Below the pieces are notes generated by a model. The model was not told the DNA's origin. It worked only from the letters and a program-made list of their open reading frames with translations, and did no database searches. The translations under genes and the position numbers were made by a program. Positions 8,301 to 16,189 of a DNA stretch of 26,468 bases are shown piece by piece. Origin of the DNA: Polymyxa betae (taxonomy: Eukaryota > Endomyxa > Phytomyxea > Plasmodiophorida > Plasmodiophoridae). The DNA is taken from the NCBI GenBank assembly GCA_003693705.1, contig RBZT01000464.1, positions 1-26,468 of the forward strand. The letters run 5' to 3'. How positions within the stretch are numbered: position 1 is the stretch's first letter; every line of letters begins with the position of its first letter.

Positions 8301-8560
8301 ACGTTTTTATTGCTTTCAATGGTCGTTGCTCTGCTCCCTTTGCACGGGTCGTTGCTGTTTGAACTGAACGTGCCCGAGCTGTTGCTCGTGGTGCTGAAGT
8401 TGCTGAACCTGCTGGAGCGGATGGCAATCTATACTGCTATTCTTTTTTGTGCTGATGCAGCTGGTGCGGCCAGATGCTGTACTGGTACAGCTGCTTGCTT
8501 TCGGTGCTTCGTTCTAACTAACGTAATAAACTCGAAAAGTAATCTCTGTTTAATATAATT
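8301..8560 (+). other. Tail of the block 2 transcription-unit-like region, with poly(A) signal
   Basis: After the last repeat unit a short, GC-richer stretch (8310-8520) has an 82-codon open frame (8310-8558) rich in Leu, Val and Ala, with no recognised domain. AATAAA occurs at 8525-8530, followed by AT-rich sequence. The last repeat-type acceptor (CCTTCTTAG, ending near 8273) would open into this region. It could be a terminal exon of a mostly non-coding transcript that begins at the TATA-like leader near 6264. The short ORF itself is unconvincing. Confidence 0.35.
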
Positions 8561-8738
8561 ACAATTAATGCCCTATCCTAAAAGCGAATTAGTTTTCATG
8601 CAGAAATCTGCAATGCTCCGCGAATATCTGCGAACAGAACCTGCGATCCCACGCAATTCCATGTGCAAAATTCTGCGTGAACTTGCAAAATGGCCGTGAA
8701 AATTCGCAGGTCCAAAAACGTTGGGAAACGCAGGTCCA

Positions 8739-8751
8739 CGCAGTTCCGGTG
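8739..8751 (-). repeat. Right terminal inverted repeat, 13 bp
   Basis: CGCAGTTCCGGTG, the perfect inverse of 5983-5995, immediately followed by ATGC (8752-8755), the second copy of the target duplication. Confidence 0.8.
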
Positions 8752-9892
8752 ATGCCCGGCTTGACTCGAAGACGGTGTAGAGGCATGCCGCCCGGGTTCG
8801 CCTGGTGCACGACTTCGATTCCAACTGCGGCTCCATTTTCGTTGGCGTCATCGGCGTCAATAGCATCGACAGAAATCAGCTCGTGGACGTCACCGGGCAG
8901 CAGCTCGAGACAGCCCTGGTTGATCTCGTCGGCCAATGCGTTGGTTGTGGTGAGAATGTAGCGTGAGGGCAAGTTGAACTGCGTGTCGTCGAATCGAAGC
9001 ACCATGACCGGGTAGACCGCATCGATCAGGGAGCGGATATCGGTGGAGAACGGCGCACTGTTTGCCAGGCAGTGCGACATGGGCAGCTGAAGAGTGATAT
9101 GATGCCTGAATCGACCATTGGGAGAGTCATCGAAGTCAGGCGCCACGCCATCTCCAACTTGCGGCTGCCTGCTGGAGAACTCGACTTGATCTCGGACGTC
9201 GTCACCTTGGTCAGCTGCCATCTGGACTCGCATGTTGACCGTCAGCCGTAAAATGCGGACCGAGGCCCAGAGATGTGACGAAACGATGCAGGCGTTCACA
9301 AGGCCGGACGCGCCCCCACGGGAACCGCGGGCAGAATCTGTCGCGGATCGCCACCCAGATGATGACTTAGCCACCGAATGGAATGTACGGACAGCGGCAG
9401 AGTTCGCGATATAAACGGTCAACGGCTTCGAAACAATGCCGATGCTCCAATCAAACTCTCGTCCCACACAGTCCGCGCCGATCTTCGAATCGATTCGGCC
9501 AACTCTGAGTCCAAGGGCAGGCCACAGACGCTTTCGCTGTCCAGGTTGTGGACCGGAACACCGAACGTAGAATGAGCGGTTCGACCGACGCGCAGCAGGA
9601 GGGCCGAGATTCCCGACGATGAGCAGGCAATGGCGGTTCCGCCATTGGATCGGACGGCATCAATGATCCCGTTGATGGTGAACGTCTTCCCGGTCCCCGC
9701 CGGGCCCATCAAGAAGAAGAGCTGCGGACGCCGACCAGTAACAGCCGCCATGATCTCGCTGAAGGCAACATGCTGGTCAGCATTTATAGCGTCGAGCACA
9801 GAATCCGCATCGCGAGCGTCAGAGTGGGCGTCATGTGCGGGCAGGTCGTCGATGTCGAGGTCATGGGCGTCGGAAGAGAGGTGGGGCAGCAT
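8752..9892 (-). pseudogene. Helitron helicase, N-terminal part (Walker A/B), frameshifted
   Basis: The minus-strand ORF 9892-9419 holds the ATP-binding loop GPAGTGKTF (Walker A, residues ~62-70), an adenine-contact segment further on (SSSGISALLL), and VWDESLIG (Walker B type, where DE is retained). Near 9350 another frame carries GGDPRQILPAVPVGARPAL, the expected next helicase motif. The frame then shifts back to SSHLWASVRILRLTVNMRVQ. The ORF at 9467-8589 continues with SRYILTTTNALADEIN and HRLRVKPG, ending exactly at the inserted element. At least three frame changes are visible. It belongs with 5550-5981. Confidence 0.92.
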
Positions 9893-10830
9893 CCATCAGT
9901 CGGGGCAACGATGGGAACTCTTCAAGACCCGATCCCATTGAACTGAGCATGGCCGACAGCATGCGGAGCGCGGCGGCCTCTGATTGACCATGATGACGTC
10001 GACGAAGGTCTTCCGTGAGGGCGGGCAGAAAAGTAGTCCAGAGTGTTGCGGGATTGGCGGGGCTACAGTGGACCAGGATCTGGGCGAAGAGACGGCGCAT
10101 TTGGCCGGTCATCTTGAGCGTCGATGCTTCTCGCAGGCATCGCTTCCATTCACCGTCGTGTTCCAGCAGACCGCGCGCAATGCACGCTTCCTTGAATGGA
10201 GGGCAGGGTCGCTGTTCAAACGTACAAACATCAATGTATGAGCAAGGACCGCGTACGTCTGTCAGCAACAGCCGCAGATGAAAGCGTTCTTCGCTGCGGG
10301 GATTCACGAACGAAAGCCGAGCGATAGCCGGGGCGTGCTGCCTGCGTGTCCGTGATTGCCAAACGCACGACTGGCGATTGAATGAGTATGTTGCGGGAAC
10401 ATCTTGGTACAGCAGATGTCGGGCGGCTTCATTCTCCCGACACAGGTTGAAGAACGCTGTCAAAGTGGTGTTGGGCGGACCCTTCTCCACGATTCGGCGT
10501 TGTCAGGGTCAAAGAGCACATGCTGCTGTCCCTCCAGATGGACCCCAAGTCGTAAGACATTGGGTGCGTGCCAGCGCATTAAAAATCCTAGGTCAAAGAA
10601 CGTGTCAGTTTCATTATCCACAAACTGATCCGCAACATCACTGACCGAGCAACGATACGCGGCTTCAAGCTGTGTTACCCACCGACCGTTGGCATAGTCG
10701 TCGATCTCGTTGACAACCGGATGCTCATCTGCGGAGTCGCTGGTAGCGTCGGGTTCCGAGCGCGCTCGGATTGTGGCCTGGTTTTGAGCGTCGAACCGCC
10801 CGCCGACCTCAATGGCAAACGTTGCTCAGT
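9861..10830 (-). pseudogene. Helitron linker region between Rep and helicase
   Basis: The ORF 10490-9861 (209 residues) reads TTLTAFFNLCRENEAARHLL, FVNPRSEERFHLRLLLTDVRG, LEHDGEWKRCLREA and QMRRLFAQILVHCSPANP. This is the conserved block found upstream of the helicase in Helitron Rep-Hel proteins. Upstream, in a shifted frame (~10490-10560), LEGQQHVLFDPDNAE continues the match, and further frames (~10590-10720) give QFVDNETDTFFDLGF and NEIDDYANGRWVTQ. It is broken by frame changes near 9890 and 10490. Confidence 0.88.
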
Positions 10831-11345
10831 CGTGACCCATGTGCACGTACTTAAATAGGTACTTCACGCTGCCGATCGAGAAACAGCATTCGACATTGAC
10901 GTGAGTATCCTCAATGAGTGAGGTCGTCGGGCTGTACGGGACCACGTTCCGATTGGTCAAGACCATTCCGGGACGTACGTCGAACGATCGTCCATCATCT
11001 CGGCGTCGGTACCTATTTCCACTGAATTCCAAGCAAAATGACATGCAGGTGAAAAGCAACGGACAGGGAAAACGCTGAATCACGAAATTCCGTCGTATCT
11101 ACAAACTGCTTCGGATACCTATAAGTTGAAAGCGATCAGTGCGCGCAATATGATATTTTGGCTTTACCCTTATCTACAATCAGCATCGCCGTCGAGACAT
11201 CGAGTTGAGCACCGGTGCAACATTGTCCGCGTGATCGTATCGTACAGCTCCGGGTTCAGGGTTCGATAGGGCAGCTCCGAACACTTCAGAGCGTCAATAT
11301 CCTCCGGAGTCCGAAGCTTGTCGTCGGTATGCAGCCACAATATCA
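10826..11345 (-). pseudogene. Helitron Rep domain, C-terminal part; HUH region missing
   Basis: Rep nicks and joins the single strand in rolling-circle transposition. The ORF 11083-10826 reads YRRRDDGRSFDVR, TNRNVVPYSPTTSLIEDTHV and VKYLFKYVHMGHD; the last string carries the paired tyrosines of the Rep active-site helix. The ORF 11385-11170 gives TPEDIDALKCSELPYRTLNP and LYDTITRTML, the preceding conserved block. A short stretch (11083-11170) matches in a third frame (YPKQFVDTTEF). The HxH metal-binding motif that should precede LILWLH is absent because Gypsy-2 sequence starts at about 11340. Confidence 0.88.
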
Positions 11346-11701
11346 AGTATGGCCAATGCCCTTTCTTGAGCCCATTGTTACTCATTTGGGAGATTCTAAA
11401 TATTGGTTCAAGTTAGATGCTTTTAAGGGCTTTTGGCTTATGACGTTAGCAGAAGAATGTCAAGTGATGTTCTCTTTTATGACAGATAGAACGGTTTTCA
11501 TCTCCGAAAAGATCTATTCAAGGAACTTTGAATTCAACTATTCAATCTTAATCCAGGATGCATGAAGTATTCAAGGATTTGATATTTGACATGCTAATTT
11601 TTTGGATTGATGATTTGCTGTGTCTACTCTACGATAGAGACGAAAGAGACATCAAAGACAATGTTAAAGAGAAAGAAGAATTAAGATTGTTGTATTACTT
11701 A
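11340..11701 (+). pseudogene. Gypsy-2 reverse transcriptase fragment
   Basis: From about 11340 the plus strand reads WPMPFLEPIVTHLGDSKYWF and KLDAFKGFWLMTLAEECQVM. The polymerase region follows in a shifted frame (11558-11700), MLIFWIDDLLCLLYDRDE, with both catalytic aspartates (DD) retained. It begins abruptly next to the Helitron Rep fragment on the opposite strand. It is interrupted at 11701 by a Harbinger derivative. If the derivative and one TTA are ignored, the frame stays open to a stop near 12306, though the later residues no longer look like RT. Confidence 0.85.
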
Positions 11702-12228
11702 GAGACTGGTTCAAGTAAAAAACGCGGTACCGCAATTTATTAAACGAGCCAGTCAGATTTCGACACCTTCAATTCCGTGGCGCTATATTTTAATGGACCC
11801 TCTGGGGGTCCATTTCTCAGAAAACGCGGCATTTCTTGGCCAATTATGAATCTATTGCATCACGAATTGGCGGTTTTGATGGGCGTTTTGTTGCTGCTCT
11901 TTACTTCTTTGAAGAACTGACAGTAGGTGTCGAATATCACAGCCATAAAACTTTAAATCATTTCGTTGCTCCATCGAACATTGCTCTTGGTTTGCAGACA
12001 AATGTGGAAGTATCGGTCAGCTTAGCTGGAGCAGTTGATGCTGACATTGGCACTCCAAACTGCCTTCCCAGAGAAGCCAAGATGTCTGCAGAGAAAGAGC
12101 GCAGCCTCCGGAAATAGCGGAAAATAGCGGTGCCGCAATTTTTCCGCTATTTCCGGAGGCTGCTACTTTTTCACTGGAATATTTATTCCCGCAATTTTTT
12201 TCCGCAATTATTTACTTGAACCAGTCTC
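11702..12228 (-). mobile_element. 527-bp PIF/Harbinger deletion derivative (MITE-like)
   Basis: The ends are GAGACTGGTTCAAGTA and its inverse. TTA is duplicated on both sides (11699-11701 and 12229-12231), the classic PIF/Harbinger target. The left ~200 bp match the right end of the full-length element at 17881 inverted, including the start of its transposase frame. The right ~280 bp match that element's left end inverted, including the start of its Myb-like ORF. It is thus an internal-deletion copy in the opposite orientation, lacking the transposase catalytic domain and most of the Myb-like gene. It interrupts the Gypsy-2 RT frame. Confidence 0.92.
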
Positions 12229-12426
12229 TTACACGGATTATTTTACGTGCGAACACCAAGTGGTGGTCGCAAGAAGACAAAAATAGCAGAGAAACGACAA
12301 AAATAGTGGAGGAACCATGCGTAAACGCCACTTCACCCTCTCGAGGTCTTTTAAAATAGGAAAAAATATCATGTAAAACACGTGCTGCGGTAGGAAAGGT
12401 AGCCTTGAGTAACAGGGGATATCTTT

Positions 12427-12980
12427 CTATAGATATTTTGCATCTTCCCAGGAATCTTCAACTTCAGTGAAACCACGCCATCGGACTACTAACTGCCAAT
12501 GACGACGTTCGAGTTTTTGCATCCAAAATATCTTCAACTTCGTAAATAGCGGATTCTGCAGCAACATGTTGAAGCTCAGATGTGAGGTTAAGCGAGCTAT
12601 CAGAATAAATTTGGAAACGCTGTGAATGAACGTCAAGTTGATGATGGGAAATCAAATTTTCAATTCGGAAAACGAAATCGGAAATGCATTCGACGACACT
12701 AGCAGGACCCTGCCACTTATTTCGTGAGTTTTTGACGAGATTTAAATGGCGTATAGTAAAAGACGTAACCTACAGAGAACCGAGGTTGCGGAGACCGGCG
12801 CTTTCGGTTAGCACGCTCGTGAGATTGTCGCCGAACGTCAGTAACCTCACGATGCATATCACGCATGGAGAGTTGCAAATCAGAAATTCGAGCATCGAGC
12901 TCATCCTTCGACAAGGGGACTGTTATGAAGTTTCGAGTGACAGGGGACCAGATTGCATCTAATCCTGATCGGACTCCGTG
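12427..12980 (-). pseudogene. Gypsy-3 integrase C-terminus and chromodomain
   Basis: The ORF 13001-12717 contains DAIWSPVTRNFITVPLSKDE and a basic/polar helix region (LDARISDLQLSMRDMHREV), then PRFSVGYVFYY, the entry to the integrase C-terminal barrel. Frames at 12655-12427 continue with DVHSQRFQIYSDSSLNLTSE, then LQHVAAES, then YEVEDILDAK and, one frame over, WQLVVRWRGFTEVEDSWED. The last is a clear chromodomain signature (VRWRGF, then SWE). One frameshift lies inside the chromodomain. Confidence 0.9.
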
Positions 12981-13001
12981 GTGGTATACATTATATACCA
13001 C
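12981..13001. repeat. Palindrome 1 of 4
   Basis: GTGGTATA ... TATACCAC arms with an AT core; 21 nt. Confidence 0.8.
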
Positions 13002-13167
13002 AGCGATTTTTTGAGCGTAATTCGAAAAATATTGGGTTTACGGAGAAATTCTCTGACAACAGAATGAAGAACAGGAAATTTCCTATCGAGGTATACCAAA
13101 AGTCGCACAAAAATGTGTTTAGGTTTGCTATTAGAATCTCTGTTGATAATGACCATTTTCGTTTAAT

Positions 13168-13344
13168 TTACCCCACGCACATTTGTATGCGGCGGTATAT
13201 AATATATACAACCGCTGGAGAGAACAATTCATGAAGAGTCCATTTTGGTCGTAGAAGCATACCCCAATCAACCAATTCATCCCCAGCCAAGTCATCATTG
13301 AAGAAAGAGTCCAGGTCAGCAATTACGTCAGAATCAGCCAACAT
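13168..13344 (-). CDS. Short acidic ORF (58 codons), unknown
   Basis: An ATG-initiated frame on the minus strand starts with an acidic stretch (MLADSDVIADLDSFFNDD, then LAGDELVDWG), continues LLRPKWTLHELF, and then runs straight through palindrome 2 before stopping. The acidic, Asp/Leu/Phe-rich start followed by a Trp-containing segment resembles the N-terminal tail of some transposases and activation domains, but no family can be named. It could equally be a chance frame, as it is short and its last part is palindrome sequence. It is the only recognisable coding potential in the 590-bp stretch. Confidence 0.25.
   Translation of the reverse strand: MLADSDVIADLDSFFNDDLAGDELVDWGMLLRPKWTLHELFSPAVVYIIYRRIQMCVG
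13191..13216. repeat. Palindrome 2 of 4
   Basis: GCGGTATATA and TATATACAACCGC arms; one two-base asymmetry near the right arm. Confidence 0.8.
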
Positions 13345-13494
13345 AGTTTAGTAATTAGAGGCACCTTTGCAATGAATGCAGTTAAATTGGCCATGGCTAA
13401 AATATCTCAAAAAAAATATTGGTGCAAAAATTCAGTGTCATCAGTTTATTAGATTAGGCGTTATGATTGTTCAACATCAGGCTTTTTGCCACGT

Positions 13495-13517
13495 GGCGGT
13501 ATATATTCTATGCCGCC
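13495..13517. repeat. Palindrome 3 of 4
   Basis: GGCGGTATA and TATGCCGCC arms around an AT core; 23 nt. Confidence 0.8.
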
Positions 13518-13549
13518 GGGGGGTTCGGTGATTTTTGGAAGATTGCGTT

Positions 13550-13570
13550 GCGGTATATAATATATCCCGC
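13550..13570. repeat. Palindrome 4 of 4
   Basis: GCGGTATATAATATAT followed by CCCGC; 21 nt, only 32 bases from palindrome 3. Confidence 0.8.
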
Positions 13571-13572
13571 CG

Positions 13573-14354
13573 CTCGATCAGAGCTAAAGGTGAGCTGGGA
13601 TGAGACCCAGTATGTAACGTAATTGGAGCGTTGACAGAATCCGGAGATATAGCGTTATTTAAAGCAAAGCGAACAAGAGGAGGCCATTGCTGGCGAGTGA
13701 GACGTAATTCAGAGCATCACGATCGGAAACCATTCAGAATTTAACGATTGCAATTTTCTATAGAAGCATGCGTCCACGGGGCAATTAACTTAATGAAATA
13801 GGTGGTTAGAATGAAGCAGAATAGACAGTTCAGAAATAACTTGGTTAAGAAAACGTGAGCCTTGATCAGAAATTCAGGTAAGAACAACACCATGACAACT
13901 GAAGTACAGTAGTAAGGAGTCGGCGGTATGTGCAGCATAGGGAACTGAATCAGGAAAGAGATCGCATAACCCGGAGAAGCGATCTCGAACAATGAGAACG
14001 TATTCAAGGCCTGAGTCCGAAAATTCAAGCGTCAGATAATCAAAATGTATTATATCATTAGGTTTTCGGAGACAACTTGAGAACCAAAAGGGCGAGGAAT
14101 TGATTCACCACTGCGAGAGGATATACAATGTAGGCATTGCTTAACAAAGGCGGAAACATCATCACGAATGCCTTTCCAGTATAATCGAGCAAGAACAGAT
14201 GATAAAGAGCGATCACCACGGTGTACAGCAGTACCGCAATGAGCGACGATAGAAATGGGTAAAATAAGAGCAGAATCTTCTTCATGTACCAGAACGATTT
14301 CACCTTGGAAAAAAACGCCACATTCTTTTGAGAAAGTCTGAGATTCGACAACAA
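13573..14354 (-). pseudogene. Gypsy-3 integrase zinc finger and core (broken)
   Basis: The zinc-binding module is in the frame 14538-14050: IVAHCGTAVHRGDRS (His pair) and FVKQCLHC (Cys pair), followed by RSGESIPRPFGSQVV. The ORF 14028-13741 holds SGYAISFLIQFP (just after the first core Asp segment). In shifted frames, the second Asp region (DQGSRFLNQ) and a region matching the Glu helix follow at about 13860-13740. Further integrase sequence ([24 protein letters not shown]) runs to 13573. There are at least four frame breaks. Confidence 0.82.
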
Positions 14355-15186
14355 ACCGATTGGACATCAGGATCGTAAAATTTTTGCTGAGATTCGATGA
14401 CAGTTTCAAATGTTGGAAATTAGAAATCATGGGATTCCATAGGAGAAATTTGTCCAGATGGAATGGCGGAAACACGACAAGCACTGAGCACGATTTGTAC
14501 TTCAAGGAGCCGCCCAGCGTGTTGGCATATCGGCCCACACATTACGTTCACCTGGAATATGTTCAATGGTGTAATAAAAGGAAGAAAGCTTGAGACTCCA
14601 ACGATGTACTTAAGCGGAATGCTAGAAGCCGATGGATCAAAGATGAGTACCAATTCCTATGATCGTTGAAGATGTGGAAGGGCTGTTCACCAATCAACAA
14701 GTAATCGAATCTGGAAATCGCAACGATGATAGGAAAAGATTCTTTCTCTGGTATTGACCAGCGTGACGAAGCTCACTGAAAAGTTCGGCTATCGAATGCT
14801 AAAGGCAGATGTAACTGCTCAGAGATAGGCTTCAATATATCAGATGCCGGAGCTTGTGTAACCATAATAGAACAGAGACCACCAAATGAGTGGGTAAACA
14901 AACATTTCTCTAAATCGGGGAGAGGATTTGAAAGCTCAACAACATGATTCAAAGCTTCGATGATAGTTAGGAAATATGATTCAGTTTCAGAAGTCCAAAG
15001 CGAAATTGGAAGCGGAACACGTTTTGCGGACTTTTTGAGCGCTCAGAAGAGCCTTGAAGAAGCGACTTTAGAAGCGAACGAAGTGGAACAACTTTCTGAG
15101 CGAATAGAGGAATATGGAGAGCTAACAACTGGCAAGCGCACAGGAACTGCTTAAAGTCACCAGCGTTATGTGGATGAGGGAAGTTA
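14355..15186 (-). pseudogene. Gypsy-3 RNase H and RT/RNase H connection
   Basis: From 15186 downwards the frame reads FPHPHNAGDFKQFLCACQLL, the connection segment that follows the RT thumb. A poorly preserved RNase H core with stops follows (14970-14660). The end of the domain is clear at about 14620-14530: LKLSSFYYTIEHIPGERNVW, then ADMPTRWA, the family's WADxLxRWA end motif with Met-Pro where Leu-Leu or Ile-Leu is common. The first RNase H acidic motif (DAS) is not recognisable. Confidence 0.8.
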
Positions 15187-15360
15187 GATACTGGTTCAAG
15201 TAGAAAAATTGCGGGAATAAAAATTCCAGTGAAAAAGTAGCAGTCTCCGGAAATGGCGGCACCGCTATTTCGTGATAGCGGGGCCTCCATTTCCGGAGGC
15301 TGTGCGCTGTTTCTCTGCTGCCGTCTTGGCGTCATGGGTAGGCAGTTTTGAGCGACCATT

Positions 15361-16170
15361 TTGTCACCATCTGTTCCAGCTGAACCGGCGGAAACTTCCA
15401 CACCTGTCTGCAGCACTCCTGCTACCAAGCGCCGTGGGAGGAAGCCGAAATCCCAAACCGGGAGCAGTATCCGTTGGAATAACGAAATGATCGAAAGTTT
15501 AATGACTGCAAGATTCAAAACCTACGGTCAGTTCTTCAGAGAAGTTAAGAACAGCCATAAACTCTCGGAGGGGTGGTCAAAAGTCGCATACGAGGTTTGC
15601 AAAGTGACCAATCAAATTGTCAATGGCGAAATATGCCGTCAGCAATTCGGACGATTGCAGACAAAATGGCGAGACCACAAGCCTGAAGGAAAAGAATCTG
15701 TTCGAACGGGTAACCAGGATCCCGGCAATAACGTAAAGGACGACACGTTTGCCACCATTTAGCCGTTTTTTTGAAAAAGCCGGGCTGTGGCTCTAACTTG
15801 GGCCAGGCCACTGATGATCATGATTCGACGCCGGAAGCTGCTGACAGCGATTCATCCTCTGACAGTGAAATCGAAATGCAACCGAAACCCATGAAACTGT
15901 TCAAGCCAGACCTGCCAAAAAGCCGCTGACTTCGGCTGAAGGAATAGCAATGCTAGGGCAGTCGTTTGATGGAGTTGGAATCAAAGTTGCTGAGGGACTT
16001 AGATCGATAGCATCGTCATTAGGCTCTAGGACCTCTGGCAATGACGACATCATGAAGTTCCTTGACAAAAATCGTGAGGAACGAAGAAAATGCGAGAAAC
16101 ATTGGATCGTGTTGCTTCGATTCAGGAAGCGACGTTGCAGTTTATGCCGAGATTCATGTCTAATCAGTAA
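15361..16170 (+). pseudogene. Harbinger Myb/SANT-like DNA-binding protein (few lesions)
   Basis: In Harbinger elements this second protein binds the transposon ends and helps the transposase enter the nucleus. The ORF 15361-15762 starts with a Ser/Pro/Thr-rich segment and a basic KRRGRKPKS patch (AT-hook or nuclear-signal type, residues ~23-31). A trihelix/Myb-like domain follows: IRWNNEMIESLMTARFKTYG, WSKVAYEVCKV and CRQQFGRLQTKWRDHK. A stop or frameshift near 15760 separates an acidic Ser-rich linker (15800-15900) from the C-terminal part (15950 on): MLGQSFDGVGIKVAEGLRSI and DIMKFLDKNREERRK. A second shift near 16085 probably leads to RVASIQEATLQFMPRFMSNQ and a stop at about 16170. Confidence 0.82.
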
Positions 16171-16189
16171 AGATGGCTGGTTATGATTT

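Larger units (their letters stand above)
5982..8751. mobile_element. 2.77-kb TIR element inserted in the Helitron helicase, carrying repeat block 2
   Basis: The left end reads CACCGGAACTGCG (5983-5995) and the right end is its exact reverse complement (8739-8751). ATGC flanks both sides (5978-5981 and 8752-8755), possibly extending to a fifth, mismatched base. Removing the element and one ATGC restores one continuous helicase frame across the point (LRVKPG before, MSVIF after), which confirms the boundaries. The subterminal 250 bp at each end are rich in short CTGCG/CGCAG motifs. No transposase is recognisable, so it is non-autonomous. Its interior is a TATA-like leader, about six ~323-bp repeat units and a tail with AATAAA. 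The superfamily is unassigned: CAC-type ends and subterminal motifs recall CACTA elements, but a 4-5 bp duplication is not typical of them. Confidence 0.82.
4776..11345 (-). mobile_element. Helitron, 5'-truncated, split by a 2.77-kb insertion
   Basis: On the minus strand this reads (from high to low coordinates) part of the Rep domain, a linking region and a PIF1-type helicase, the composition of rolling-circle Helitron transposases. The 3' terminus is proposed at 4776 from a CTAG end and an adjacent hairpin (4790-4811). The 5' end and the Rep HUH motif are lost where a Gypsy RT fragment begins at about 11340. The helicase is interrupted by the element at 5982-8751. The coding part is clearly GC-richer than everything around it. 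Several frameshifts make it non-functional. Confidence 0.9.
12981..13570. other. ~590-bp unexplained stretch with four short palindromes inside Gypsy-3
   Basis: Gypsy-3 integrase similarity stops near 13573 and resumes near 12975. Between them lie four 21-26-bp near-palindromes (12981-13001, 13191-13216, 13495-13517, 13550-13570) of the form GCGGTATA...TATACCGC. The outermost two also align as imperfect ~35-bp inverted ends that extend into CAGCGATTTTTT versus CAACGCAATCTTCC. Flanking integrase codons look partly duplicated (PLALI on one side, GLDAI on the other). It may be a small DNA element or the scar of a recombination. No known family is recognised. Confidence 0.5.

Noticed and set aside
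8310-8558. 82-codon Leu/Val/Ala-rich ORF as a membrane protein gene
   Set aside because: Low-complexity GCTG-rich DNA, no domain, and no support for its start. Described only as part of a possible terminal exon.
9984-10281. Plus-strand ORFs in the Helitron region
   Set aside because: They are antisense to clear Helitron protein similarity and carry no domains.
12120-12180. Hairpin TCCGGAAATAGCGG-type repeat as a transcription terminator
   Set aside because: It lies inside the Harbinger inverted end and recurs at 15240-15300; it is part of the element's subterminal structure.
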